A stretch of 64,000 nt of DNA from Sthenelais limicola. Taxonomy: Eukaryota > Annelida > Polychaeta > Phyllodocida > Sigalionidae. Below are positions 1 to 11,345 of this stretch, in pieces. The position numbers were made by a program, and so were the translations under genes. Each line of letters begins with the position of its first letter. Position 1 is the stretch's first letter. The stretch is taken from positions 39,183,744-39,247,743 of the forward strand of contig OW804096.1 in assembly GCA_942159475.1 (NCBI GenBank). The letters are read 5' to 3'. The notes below the pieces were generated by a model. It worked only from the letters and a program-made list of their open reading frames with translations, was not told the origin of the DNA and searched no databases.

Positions 1-161
1 AAGTTCAAAATACAGTTCAACCTTACCAAACAGATTGCTAGAATCATTGCAATGCCGAATATACTCGAATTTACCCAATATTGGCCAAATTGGAGCCTAA
101 TTTAGCAGAATTAACTAAATGTGTACAGCTGTCAATTGTACATTTTCTGAGAATCTGACCC
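1..161. repeat. MITE family A, copy 1 (cut by window edge)
   Basis: The right part of a roughly 235-bp inverted-repeat element, ending in TTTCTGAGAATCTGACCC. It is the reverse of the copies at 2,223 and 2,893. The left end lies outside the window. No coding capacity. Confidence 0.75.
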
Positions 162-182
162 ATATAATACAGTATAATATTT

Positions 183-490
183 ATGTGATGTATCACAGAT
201 AAATGAGTCTGAAGTCGCAGAATACTTATATTTTCCAAAGTAATTTATTCACAAAACTCTTTCTTAGAATGATTTCATTTTTGAGGTTCTTGAAGCTGCT
301 AGTAGCATGATGACAGGTACCAACTCTCAAGACACTGTACTAAATATGTCCATGCATTTCTAAGGTCATCTCATGGAGCATATTTAGCTACTTCACTAGT
401 ATTTGTCCACCCAGATATATTGCAAACTTTATTTTTACAAATAAACATATCAAATTTAGGATATAGAATACTTATTAGATGTCCTACTAC
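183..490. repeat. MITE family B, copy 1 (partial)
   Basis: Starts with a diverged form of the family B terminus (TGTGATGT...ATGAGTC) and continues with the internal sequence seen at 3,642 and 42,631. The far terminus is not recognisable. Non-coding. Confidence 0.6.
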
Positions 491-1030
491 TCTTGGCTCT
501 ATGAATATTCACCAGTAAAATAAAGGGCATGGTCAGGAAAATTATTGAAAATTAAACATGGTTTAGTTTTAATTATCTTCTGATAAAATTGGTTTAGCGC
601 TCATTAATATGTTTTTGGAGATGTACTGTGTCCTTTATTATTAATATTTGCCAAGTGATCAAGAAATAAATGTGATTTATTCACATGATCTCTTCGTTGG
701 AATGGTCTAATCATTGGAGGATTTAGCGCTTCGAGTTGGAATCACCAGAATATAACTCTCCCAATGCCCTGCACTCCAAACGCCTGTATTTTTCTCGCTA
801 CATGGATTCTCGGCTTTAGACATATATATGCCTCATGAATATGCATGACTATAACCCAATTCCCTAGGGACATTATGACCTCGGGACATCTCAACCCAGT
901 CCAAGGTCAGCAATGTTAAAGCTTCAGAATCATCTGTGTTATATATAGCTCCCTTATGGTACCCAGCATATATGGACTAAACACATAATAGGCAAAACAA
1001 GTTTATATTCCTATGGGCTGAATTATGAAC
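491..1030. other. AT-rich spacer
   Basis: No ORF with coding character, RNA gene or clear repeat was seen. Confidence 0.5.
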
Positions 1031-1383
1031 GAATAGGGGAGATGCATGTCTCACTGTACATGTGTTACAGTGCATTCTGGGATGGATTCATTTCAAATCT
1101 GACATAGAAGTATCTGGCAACATTTTTATCGAAGATTGAAGGGATCTTTTCACAAATATCATGGCCTGCGTGAATGATCTTTGTAAACCAAATGCATGAT
1201 GGGAAAGATGAAGGCTTGTGTTATGGAAACATGAGTAAGACATGGATATTGACATTAGAGCACTGATAAATAGTGCCATGCTGAATATGGCATGTTTTGT
1301 ATAGATTTTATACTGTACCATAGTCCCATAATGCCATGCGAATCAAGATTCAAAATGGCGGCTATGGAAATCCCCCTATTGGG
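1031..1383. repeat. MITE family C, copy 1
   Basis: Bounded by GAATAGGGGAGATGCAT on the left and ATCCCCCTATTGGG on the right, an imperfect inverted pair shared with 62,722-63,067. The interior (AATGCATGATGGGAAAGATG, CAAAATGGCGGCTATG) recurs at 38.2 kb and 62.8 kb. Short ORFs crossing it are incidental. Confidence 0.75.
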
Positions 1384-2222
1384 AACAGAACAATTGGTCA
1401 ATATGGATAAGACTGCAGCAGGTGGGGCTTCATAAGCAACATGATCGAAGACAGACTGCTTATCATTAATGCATAATTGATTGGGCAGATTGGTCAATGT
1501 CAAATGTGATGCGTTATAGAAGAACAGACAAATGTGTTTACAGACAGCAGTATCTCTCATGAGGGCTGGCGGCCTCTTGAGAGATCCTGAGGTCTGTAAA
1601 AACTTGCGGGCATAGCATCCCGAAGCCTAGACACTACTCTCATTACATTCTTGCTCTCATTACATTTCATCTTAATCCACAATGCACTATGTAGACAATA
1701 TTCCCTGACTGCAATCCTGACATGCCATATTACACACGGGGAACACCATCGTATAGCCCGTGTGTAATATGAAACGTGGAGATTGCCTGAGGGTAATATT
1801 GTGTTATTATTGTACTTTTCCCGATATTTTTGCTAAAATATGTGAAAATATGATGGACATTAATGAGGAGTGTAGCCAGCCCTATATGTATGTAGTATGG
1901 GTGCCAATGCTCCAGTATGGCATTCCATATTGCCCACTAGAATGGTATAATGAAATGATTTATGTGCCATGGTACATACACGCCTCACATAGAGGACCTG
2001 CCTATGTAACTACATGAGATGTTTAGCATACTAACACCGCACTGTGCACTCACACCCACTGGATACTCACCCACTGTGTACTCGCACCCACTGTGGAGTA
2101 AGGGTTAGAGTAACTCAGGATAGAGTTGACTCTGTACTGAAGCACTTCCGGGTTCATATAAACACACACTAAAGGTGGAGAGAGTACAGTCAGGTCAAAC
2201 CCATCAATAAGGCTTTACATGT
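1384..2222. other. Spacer with one strong stem-loop
   Basis: The only structure seen is a perfect 15-bp inverted repeat at 1,726-1,771. An 85-codon open frame at 1,760-2,017 (+) has no recognisable domain and is not called as a gene. A TATA-like element (TTCATATAAAC) lies near 2,155 without any following ORF. Confidence 0.5.
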
Positions 2223-2457
2223 GGGTCAGACTTTCAGAAAATGTACAATTGGCAGCTGTATACATTTAGCAAATTCTGCTAAATTAGGCTGTAATTTGGT
2301 CAATACTAGGTAAATTCGAGTATATTCGGTATTGCATTGATTCTGGCAATCTGTTTGGTTAGGTTGAACTGTATTTTGAACATTACTTTCGTCTGAAATT
2401 TGGGTTATTTGAGAAGATTGGTTAAGTTGAATTGTACATTTTCTGAGAATCTGACCC
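2223..2457. repeat. MITE family A, copy 2 (complete)
   Basis: A 235-bp element from GGGTCAGACTTTCAG to CTGAGAATCTGACCC. It is flanked on both sides by ATGT, a 4-bp target-site duplication. Non-coding. Confidence 0.9.
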
Positions 2458-2892
2458 ATGTGCAACTGCACACACTTACAGTGTGCCTGCAATAAATTCA
2501 GTTCCAATGTGATGTGTCCCAGGAAAATTTGTAATCATGGGTGGGTGTTTGTAGATGTTAGTAGCATGAAAACATGCATTGAATCGAGTACTTCTGGAAT
2601 TGGAACATTGTCAATAATAAAAAGTAAAATATGAAAATCTGTCTCCAATACTGTAGCATGCTTAACTGATTTATGAAATCCAAATTCAAGGCAGGAAATA
2701 TTAAGTATTTGCAATCATATCATGTGGGGGAAACAACTATTTACATTGGAGCACAGGTAATTAAATATCCGTGGTTCCGGGTCCCATGAAATATACTATC
2801 GGCATCCCTATCTATTCAGTAAATTAAGTAAGTAGGTATACCTTAAGTACGGATTTCTTATGCAACAGGCAAAGAACAGGTATTTAACATGT
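2458..2892. other. Spacer between two family A copies
   Basis: Nothing recognisable was seen. Confidence 0.4.
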
Positions 2893-3127
2893 GGGTCAGA
2901 TTTTCAGAAAATGTACAATTGGCAGCTGTAAACATTTAGTAAATTTTGCTAAATTAGGCTGCAATGTTGTCAATACAAGGTAAATTCGAGTATATTCGGC
3001 ATTGCATTAATTCTAGCAATCTGTCTGGTTAGTTTGAACTGTATTTTGAACTTTATTTTCGTCTGAAATGTGGGTTATTTGAGAGGATTGGTGAAGTTGA
3101 ATTGTACATTTTCTGAAAATCTGACCC
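2893..3127. repeat. MITE family A, copy 3 (complete)
   Basis: A 235-bp element with the same termini, length and orientation as copy 2. It is also flanked by a perfect ATGT duplication. Confidence 0.9.
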
Positions 3128-3641
3128 ATGTATGTTTTGTGTGCAATTCTCACCTCGGTCAGACCCATCTCTCTACATTATATTTACGAACTATATAATG
3201 CACACCTTTTACAGTAGAACTTAATTCAAAAGAGGCCAGAGCAACCGTTGAAAATCCCTCCTGAACTAAATAATTTTGTTGATAATTCGCACGAGGTTGT
3301 GTTTATCAAAATAAACATTTCTTGTCAAAATAATTTGAGCAACTGCTCGTTACCATAGAAGTCACATGGTGGAAGCCATTTGTACACATTTGGTTCAGAT
3401 AATTTTGAGGAATTGCCAATTTTCATGTCTAAAACTTCTGGCAGTTCACAAGAGTTTTTATTGCCATTACAACTTCATGAGGTAGAAAATTAGGATCAGA
3501 TGTCTACACATGTGGTGTATGTATGATGCTAGAAGTAGAGAGCACATGTTTGTAAATTTGTTCTTATTCATAAAAAAATGATACAATGTTGTCCGTACTT
3601 TGAGAGTACAAGCCACATGCAAGATGTACAGTCCGGTATAT
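3128..3641. other. AT-rich spacer
   Basis: Nothing recognisable. A 75-codon minus-strand frame at 3,467-3,694 runs into a MITE end and is rejected as a gene. Confidence 0.4.
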
Positions 3642-4150
3642 ATGTGATGTGTTTTAAGAAAATGAGTCACAAATCGCAAAATTGATATTTTCAAAGTGCT
3701 TTTTTCGAAAGATTCCTTTATTAAAATGTTCTGATTTCTCCAGGGCCGAACACACTTAGTCGTATGAATCTATGTACCAAGTTTCAGGACATTGTATTAA
3801 ATTCATCCTTGCGTTTTGAAAGCTATCATAAGCATCATGTTTAGTTACTTTACTGTTAATTACCCACCCAAAAACATGCAAACTTTATTTTTCAAAAATG
3901 AAAATATCAAACTTAAAATATAGAAATACATATTAAGTGTCCCACATTTCAAACCTGTGCATTGAATATATGTATGCACATTTGAGGTTACCCTAAGGAA
4001 TATATTGAACTAAATCTACCTACTTTACTATAGTGAGTCACTATAAAGACATATCATTAACCTTTACATACTTGGATACATAATGTATATAGAAGTAGAT
4101 TCATTTATCTTCTTAAATATGATTTTATCTCAAAATCCATCCCTATATAT
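3642..4150. repeat. MITE family B, copy 2
   Basis: Begins with TGTGATGTGTTTTAAGAAAA, then ATGAGTCACAAATCGC. It later contains the TACTATAGTGAGTCACTATA-like segment that matches the copy at 53,905. The right terminus is degraded. Confidence 0.65.
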
Positions 4151-5170
4151 ATGTTATATACTCGGGACATAGAATGCGCCAAAGATTCTATTTAAAATGA
4201 TTTTGTGGAACATCATTCCACATCCACGATATGGAATGGTATTCGGCAGATGCCGTCTTTCTACCTATGTTTTAATTAGTTGGGAAATTTGAATTGTACA
4301 GAATAAGGTGTATGTATGTTTGGTATTGGGGTGATTAGAACAATTTGTAAGGTTATATAAGTTATGTAGATATAAAGAACCGAACTTTGAACATCCTTTT
4401 ATGTCATAATATTTTTTATTTGAGACATTGGTGTCGGCCAATTGTACAGTTCTCTGACGACAGCACCCACGTAAGAATCGTTTAGATGTCATTTTCACCA
4501 TGGGACACATTGTCACAGAGTTTATAGTGAAAACATGGGATGAACATTGGACTAATATTTAGTACCATTCTGACATCGGGAGGTTAGTCAGACAGGGTAG
4601 GCAGAGGGCGGAGTGTTATGCCTAAAAACATAGGAAGATGTCTAGTTTATATCCATAATATAGCGTTTAATATTATAAAGGTTATAATAGATCTCTGTCC
4701 TTTTACGTTTTAAACATTGCTTTCGCTGTTTTTTGCTTAGTTGCATTTTTCGCCTGGAGATAAAGGTTGCACATTACCATGACCGATGTATTTAATTCCT
4801 ATGCACTTGGTCTAAATATGTTTCTTTCAATTTGATTTCAATGAAATCCAAAACTTCCCTTAATTTATCATTGATTATAACAATAATCCTTCAACCAATA
4901 AAAGAACCCCATGAGAGACAAACACTTCATAAGCTCCTTCAGACACAATACATTTTCTTTAAAGTTTTTGTTAAAAGGAATAGAAAAGAAAAGAGGAATA
5001 CCAGTCTTAATAATCGGTATTCATTAAAGTTATGTAAAATATCCTAGCTTGAAGGTTATTGTATATAGCATGAATAACGCCTCTACATAACTTGTCATTT
5101 TATGCTGGGGATTTACCAAAATTGTCTATTTGGCGCTTCTCTAGCTACAAGTGATTCTTGCACTCTTCCA
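4151..5170. other. AT-rich spacer
   Basis: Only short frames (83 and 71 codons) without coding character. A TTGAATTGTACA string near 4,290 and ATTGTACAGTTCTCTGACGAC near 4,441 may be eroded family A sequence, but this is not firm. Confidence 0.4.
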
Positions 5171-5396
5171 GGGTCAGATTTTCAGGAAATGGCAGCAGTG
5201 CATAATATTTAGTCAAATCTGCTAAATTAAGCTGCAATTTGGTCAATTGGTAAATTCGATTTTATTCGGAATTGCATTGATACTAGCAATCTGTTTGGTT
5301 AGGTTGAACTGAATTTTGAACGTGATTTATGTATTAAATTGGGTTAATTGAGAGGATTAGTGAAGAAGAATTGTACATTTCCTGGCGATTTCACCT
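5171..5396. repeat. MITE family A, copy 4
   Basis: Starts GGGTCAGATTTTCAGGAAAT and keeps the family interior (GCTAAATTAAGCTGCAATTTG). The right end has diverged (CCTGGCGATTTCACC). Confidence 0.75.
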
Positions 5397-5796
5397 TCAA
5401 ACCATTTACAATGTAAACGATTGTAACAATGATTTTGTACTTCTTTCCAGGTGAGTGCTATGTAACTTCATGGAGATAAAGTAGTGCACAGAGGTAGGAG
5501 TTCCGTTTCCAAGTTTGTTTCATTTCAGTACATGCTGTGGCACAGGTGATTATTTATATGGGATAAAGTGTTATTAAATTAGGTAAAACTCCATTTCTTC
5601 CCCGTCAGATCCAAGGATCTATACTATAACTTGTGTAAATGATCTATGAAACCAAATGCATGATGGGAAAATGAGCTTTCGTTCATGAATCATTTTAATC
5701 ACATGGCTATATATACATGATACAACTGTTACATATTCCGTACATAACATTGTAACATAGGTTTTACACTCGACAGAAGAACTATTTGAGCAGTTA

Positions 5797-6010
5797 AGTG
5801 GGGTCTCCACTGGCTGCGGTAAGCTCTGTGGTAAGCCTTGCGATGGTTTGTACTGGTTCTGTAGGTGGTGAGGAATGACGAGATCCTTGCCTACATGGTC
5901 AGTGAACGATGTAGGCAGGACCTCGCCACTCCTCAAAAACACAGCACCATCGCAAGGCTTACCACAGAGCTTACTGCAGAGCTTACCGCAGCCAGTGGAG
6001 ACCACCCTTT
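5797..6010. repeat. MITE family D (foldback), copy 1
   Basis: Long inverted repeat. The left arm starts GGTCTCCACTGGCTGCGGTA and the right arm ends with its complement (GCAGCCAGTGGAGACCACCC). The arms are about 80 nt and contain repeated 12-mers of the form CTGCGGTAAGCT, two on the left and three on the right. ORFs on both strands here are by-products of the palindrome. Confidence 0.85.
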
Positions 6011-6039
6011 ATACTGTTTATTCAATGTTGAACCATCTT

Positions 6040-6090
6040 ATTGTAATCAACAGCGTTAATAAAGAATTCTTGAATTGAATTGAATTGACA
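6040..6090. repeat. Retrotransposon-like tail (TTGAA repeats)
   Basis: GTTAATAAAGAATTCTTGAA is followed by short TTGAA repeats. This resembles the microsatellite 3' tail of a non-LTR retrotransposon. A similar tail in the opposite orientation lies near 60,455. No coding part is attached. Confidence 0.4.
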
Positions 6091-6175
6091 CTTACAATTA
6101 CAATACAACGCCCATAATCCCATGCCAATGAATATTCAAGATGGCGGACATGCAAATTACCCCTACTGTACATTT

Positions 6176-7510
6176 CTGGACGATGTCAGCCATATGCACC
6201 CTCCAGTTGACCGGAATGTAAGCCAATACTATTGCTCCTACAGGTGGTATGTGCAGATCATATTGCAATATTCTGATGCCTCCATGTTTATTTACCCTCA
6301 TACGCCCTCCTAATCCAGCAGGTGGCTCCCGCCGGCGGCAGAGGGAAGGATTAGATTCAACTCACTCTATAGATCCACTTTATAATAAATGGTATACGCC
6401 AAACATATAAAATGTAAACATATTACATATTATAAGTCAGTATTTCGACCACAGAAAATTAATTTCTCACTATAATCACAAAATACTGTCATAAACTTTT
6501 CTTCATTGTTCGATGGAGTCCAAAGGTTCTGTTATTTCACAAAAACATCTTCATAAGTGACAGCTACATTTTTTACCTTCGCTTCTTTGCTTGTTGTTTT
6601 AAAGAGCATAATATGAATTTACAAATACATATATGAATATCTAATATTATGTTATAAAAGAATTACCAAAGAAACCTAACGTTTCTTTGTTTTTTTAGCA
6701 TTTTTATACAGCGTGTCCTCAGACAAGTGACATCAAGCAATATAAGCATACATTATTGTGAACAAATGACATGTAATACAGTTGGTTGGGCAATTGGTGT
6801 AATGGGAAATGGGTTCACGGTATGTGAAACAGTTATGATCCAACCATGATCTTCCACCTACTGCTTTGGCTACGGCTACTTAGGTTTAACAAGGAACTGG
6901 AAGTGGGTAAAGCTAGTCTACAATTCTAATTGACAATACAATTTACATGGTATAAGTGGTGTGGGTGTGGGTTGTATGTTGTGGTCGGCAGGAAGACTCT
7001 GCTTGATGCATCATGACCTTATGACTTTTTTTTGTTTTTACAACAGACTTTATTACTGACACCTGCCATCTGGGCATATACATTTCTAAAAACATGTTAT
7101 ATCAAGGCATAAAAGGCGAATATGAATCTTTTTTTTGTTGAGAATTCAAAGTTTTCAACAATATCAACAATATCTTCCACTAGGCGTCTCCATAGCTTTT
7201 CCTTTTCTTAATAATATTGTAATATTACATCAAGATCAATGACCCTTTTAATACACTGTAAGTACATCATTTATTCATCAGCAGGGGAAGTCTTTTTCAA
7301 CAATTGAGACCAGGCAAAATTTCGTTTTATACCAGAAAAAATTTCCTTCTTAGGAACTATATATGAGTTGAACTGGAGAATGAATGTTCTATTATATAAG
7401 CATAAAATCCATCGTTTTTGAGCATATAATTAAATGTATTTAATCAATGAACATAGTGTGGTGGCTATTCCAATCTTCTGAGACAAGCTGCCTTATTTAT
7501 GTTGGCCAGT
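6176..7510. other. AT-rich spacer
   Basis: No convincing gene. It lies downstream of the minus-strand ORF at 7,511-7,966 and may hold its 3' sequence, but I see no second exon. Confidence 0.4.
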
Positions 7511-7966
7511 CTAACCTGGATCCAACAACAACCGTCCTTTTACTCTGTAATATGTCCTTATTTTTATGTCGGGGAAAGTCAAGAGCTTTTCAATAATGTT
7601 TGAGACTTTCGTGTTCAAGCTGTCTTGGAGTCTGTTGCCAGCCAACTGCCAGGAGAGGGATTTCTTGTATTCTTTCTCAATGGGATCCTTTTGTTCTACT
7701 AGCTTCAGTTGTTCCAGATATTCACTCTTCTCTATGACTATGTTATCAGACCTTTCTGACAGTACCATGAAATAGGACTCCTGATCGTTCAACATGGCGA
7801 CCTTGTTGGTACTCTCATCAGACTCATCCACTTCAATTTTGTCATGCTTTTCAAGCAATTCAAGTATGGTTTGAAAGTTTTTTTGTTGCCTTTGGTAATA
7901 TTCAATCTGCTGATCCCTCATTGATTCAACCAGTGCCCTGAGGCCTTGAGCTCCATCCTCACCCAT
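7511..7966 (-). CDS. Hypothetical 151-residue charged protein
   Basis: Open ATG-to-stop frame of 151 codons. The first 40 residues are rich in Gln and Glu (VESMRDQQIEYYQRQQ) and look like a coiled coil. An acidic stretch (KIEVDESDES, about residues 44-53) and a mixed-charge helical region follow. The C-terminal part (WQLAGNRLQD, then KVSNIIEKLL) is likely alpha-helical. No signal peptide, membrane segment or catalytic motif is visible, and I do not recognise the family. The length and residue balance suggest real or recently coding sequence. CAGGTTAGAC at the end could be a splice donor just before the stop, so it may be the first exon of a longer protein. A retroelement gag-like or transposon-accessory protein is possible but unproven. 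Confidence 0.45.
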   Translation of the reverse strand: MGEDGAQGLRALVESMRDQQIEYYQRQQKNFQTILELLEKHDKIEVDESDESTNKVAMLNDQESYFMVLSERSDNIVIEKSEYLEQLKLVEQKDPIEKEYKKSLSWQLAGNRLQDSLNTKVSNIIEKLLTFPDIKIRTYYRVKGRLLLDPG

Positions 7967-8582
7967 AGTAGTAGCTTATTTTATTTCTCAGAAGTAGGTA
8001 TTCCAAGTTTAAATCCTTCTCGTTTGCCTGTGAAGTCTATTATGTCTATTTCGTCTGTTATGTCTATTTCCCACCAGGTGGCACCAAGCAAAGTCTATAT
8101 CTATAGTTTGAAGATGAATTTGTATCCACCAGATGGCGCCACTGCACAGCGAAGATTGTGACGATCTGTTAATCCATTTGTATCGATATCAACTCTTGTT
8201 TTGACATTAATCCACACACTAAAGCTCTTGAATTGTTCAAAATGGCTTAAACACTTCCTATATTCGATTATTCTTACTGTTTATGGTCTTATGGTAGAGG
8301 TCAATGTCTGATAGAATTGTCACTATATAAACTCAACGATAATCTCCACACTGTCACTGGGCGATAATCCAGCTTCGGTAAACAATGGCTGACCGTTTTT
8401 GGCGGTCAAAAACCTGTAGTTCTTGAACTCTGTGATGAGGTTAGAACGATTTAGGCTTTAGTCTCAAGTGTATATGACTGATCCAGGTACTTTTATAATC
8501 CTTTTAGACGACTTTTTCACTTTGTCTGCAACGATTCTGCTGAAAAAAAGGAGATTAATGAGAGAGCTAACGCTCACACACC
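7967..8582. other. Spacer upstream of the 151-residue ORF
   Basis: Contains imperfect repeats of TCTATTATGTCTATTTCGTC near 8,035-8,070 and two similar GGTGGCACC/AGATGGCGCC strings. No gene was seen. Confidence 0.35.
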
Positions 8583-8890
8583 CTTGCTTTTCTGATACAC
8601 TGTAACGGTGGGGCCGGTGGTGATCCGCCCTATAACGGAACAGTACCGGACGCATATATGCCTGCACTGTTCCGTCCTATTGTTCCGGTATGTGCGTTCA
8701 GGTAATACACAGGCTTGTGCCGTTGCCGTGTGCAGGTAGCGGGCGGCACTGTGCCGGTGCTACAGTAGCTTAGGGCGGTTGCATGGTGCAGTTAGATGAC
8801 GTCACTGTGCCGGTTTATGAAGGCTTTATGCGGTGGGGGGGGGGGGGGGGGCGTGCGGCAGGGGAGGTGGGGGGGGGGGGGGAGGGTGGC
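8583..8890. repeat. GC-rich transposon end-like region with G runs
   Basis: A GC-rich island with recurrent GTGCCGGTG/CACTGTGCCGG motifs, followed by long G runs at 8,836-8,881. The order (GC-rich repeats, G-rich run, then AT-rich subterminal sequence) matches the region beginning at 17,650, so it is probably the left end of a related large element. Confidence 0.5.
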
Positions 8891-9200
8891 AGGGATTAAA
8901 ATAGCTATTACTGTACTATGCTACATATGTAGAAAGATGTTTCATTGTGGGCGGAATTAAAGCAAGAGAAGAGAACACAATGGTTACATTATATACAGTT
9001 TGCTCCTTTATTATTCAAAACACATACATATAGTATTTCTATTTGCATTTTATATGAACATGAAAAATGGTTATTCCACTCCTTTTAGGAGTCCTTATAG
9101 CACAACTTTATGTGATAAAACAGACGTTACGTCTGATCCTTAAGCTTATAACAGTCAAATTAATAGAACGCAACTGTCTACTAGATAATCCATTAGTACG
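8891..9200. repeat. Subterminal sequence shared with 17,960-18,190
   Basis: The segment with GCAAGAGAA...CAATGGTTACATTATATACAG and a following TTTATTATTCA recurs at 18,047-18,110. It is non-coding and supports a shared element family. Confidence 0.6.
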
Positions 9201-9942
9201 CAGGAGCCACTAGGACATAACTCCGATACTTAAATGTATATACCCTATCACAAAGAGTATACATCAAAGTAAGACCAGTATGTTAATTACTTATAAATTA
9301 CAAATAAATTTCCGTTTTTGGCGACCCCCTAACCATATATATAAAACAATCTGAGCCGAGCCTTAAATAAACACAGGGCCTTGAATAATCACCTGGTACA
9401 AAGTCCCATGACTTAATTAGCGCCTGGGTGTTTGTGTAGGCGTGTGTGTGTAATATCATATTATGCAATCATGACGTAACACTGATTAACCACATGATTA
9501 TCAATAGTCTAAATTAATCATAAACTCTAATAACTCATCATTAGATAAATTAATCAATTTCAGTATTATGCACCACTAGTGGAGAGGATTAGGTAACATC
9601 AGAGTATGGAAAGCCAAAGGAAATACAGTATATACGGTTCCTATAGAAGTTAATAAATAAGCGTAACAGTGGTTATCATTTTTACTGTTATACAGCAAAA
9701 TACAAGCCATCTTACCAACCTATTCAATCAGTTAAAGACTAATTTCTTGAAATTATTGTTCAATTCTCTTCATGATACCCTACTCATCACATATATATAT
9801 CGTATTTTTATTCTGAATTCATATACTACATCGTTCCAGAATAGGATGCCTGCCTCTCATTTGAGGTCTTACTGGTGGATCCTTTGCTTATATACCAGTT
9901 TAGTGGACTGAGCATGATATTGTGATGTAAAATAGTTATACA
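9201..9942. other. Spacer left of the LTR element
   Basis: AT-rich, with no gene. The open frame entering from the LTR is incidental. Confidence 0.4.
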
Positions 9943-10841
9943 TGTAACAAAGGTGTTAATTTGTACCCTTGTCAGCTGGTTAATTAATGAAGAAAGAAGT
10001 AGTTGAGTTGTAGAGATGTAGAGAGTCTTTTTAATTATTCTGATCTTCAATATATATATATAGATATAGTCCAATGTAGATACAAGTGGTTGTAGAATAG
10101 CAGTAGAAATGAAGTGGAAGTTTGATCGTATAAATATATGGTTAGTTAGACAATTTCTCCTTCCAGGTTTTGTGAGTGAGAAATGTCTGTAAACAGTGGA
10201 AGTGGCTTTCCCCAAATCTATCTGTCACTTACACAGATAGATTTCCAGCCAAACCTTCCAACTCCCTTGTGAATCTCTTACGGCCAGGTAAAGACTGCCC
10301 TATCTGTCCAACCCAACCGGGTATATACCGCTTGGATTAGACAGGGGGCCTACGTCATGGAATTCCTCAAATTCCTTTATTGCGCATGCGTGTGTCTATG
10401 CTACGCTTGCGCAGAGACCCAGGAAGTGATGTCACAGACATTGTAACTAGAGAGAAACGGACCAACTGCATGGTTGAAGCGGTCCAGTCCCTCAAGTCAA
10501 CACTCTCATAAACCCTTTGTATCCACCCATGGATTTCTGACACCTCAGCTGTCCCAATACCTGGTTCAGAGAGGTACAGAGTCATAAAATGAATATCAAA
10601 GTTATTGAGTTCTCACGACTCACAACCCTAGAAGCAGGAAACCATCAAACCTAAACAGGGAGAGTATTTTTATTTAAAACTCTTTAAAATATCTTCGTGG
10701 CTTTTATGCACTGTTCTAATATAGATATTTCAACTCCCCCTGCTCACCACATGTCAATTAATACTAATTGATTTCCCTTAATTAATTAATATATAATTTC
10801 CCCCAATTAAACCATGTCTTAATACACAACCTTATTACACA
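9943..10841 (-). repeat. 3' LTR (899 bp)
   Basis: Direct repeat of 16,039-16,937, of equal length and with no difference found by eye. On the plus strand it runs from TGTAACAAAGG to CCTTATTACACA, so it has TG...CA ends. It holds an NRF1-like GCGCATGCGT, two TGACGTCA-like half sites and, on the minus strand, an AATAAA near 10,380. The embedded short ORFs are identical in both LTRs and are not genes. Confidence 0.95.
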
Positions 10842-10853
10842 TGCCCCTCCCTT
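10842..10853 (-). other. Polypurine tract
   Basis: On the minus strand AAGGGAGGGGCA abuts the TGTGTAATAAGG start of the 3' LTR. It is the expected plus-strand priming site and fixes the inner LTR boundary. Confidence 0.85.
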
Positions 10854-11084
10854 ATCTTTAAACTTTTCCCCAATAAAAGTTTAAATAAAGTAAAGGATTC
10901 TTAGAGAAGCAAGTCTTTGTTGGTTTCTTTAAGGAAAATGATGTATATGATTTAAATTTTTAAAAATTGTCCACATATATTCGCTTTATCATATGCTGGA
11001 ATGTCTTAAATTTGTCCACATATATTTGCTATTTCACATGATGGAATGTTCTTGATGGAATGTTCATCTGCAGTCCACTAAGGG

Positions 11085-11345
11085 GGGATAGCATGGTTGT
11101 ATATATTGCCCCTCAATGTCTCCCTCCATCTTATGCGAACAGCTGGTTCATAAAAGGTCTTGGTCGAAAGGGGAATAACATGGTCGTATGTATTGCCCCT
11201 CAATGTCTCCCTCCATCTTATGCGAACAGCGGTTTCTTAAAAGGTCTCGGTCAAAAGGGGGATAGCATGGTCGTATGTATTGCCCCTCAATGTCTCCCTC
11301 CATCTTATGCGAACAGCGGTTTCTTAAAAGGGCTTGGTCTGGCGC
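11085..11345 (-). repeat. Three 87-bp tandem repeats at the env 3' end
   Basis: The unit starting near GCATGGTCGTATGTATTGCC recurs with an exact 87-bp period (C at 11,092, 11,179 and 11,266). The innermost copy contains the last codons and stop of env; the others lie in the 3' untranslated region. The period is 29 codons, so a 128-codon plus-strand frame stays open across it, probably by chance. Confidence 0.9.

Larger units (their letters stand above)
5628..6175. repeat. MITE family C remnant interrupted by family D
   Basis: Family C internal sequence at 5,628-5,700 (GATCTATGAAACCAAATGCA) and the family C right end at 6,107-6,175 (CATGCCAATGAATATTCAAG, then ATGGCGG) are separated by the family D hairpin and a retrotransposon-like tail. 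This is a nested arrangement. Confidence 0.6.

Noticed and set aside
5619..6059. ORFs on both strands with Leu-Pro-Gln-Ser-like repeats
   Set aside because: They translate the arms of the family D foldback palindrome.
9826..10215. A 129-codon minus-strand ORF, repeated at 16,027-16,311
   Set aside because: It lies within the LTR and differs only in the flanking sequence it runs into. No protein features.
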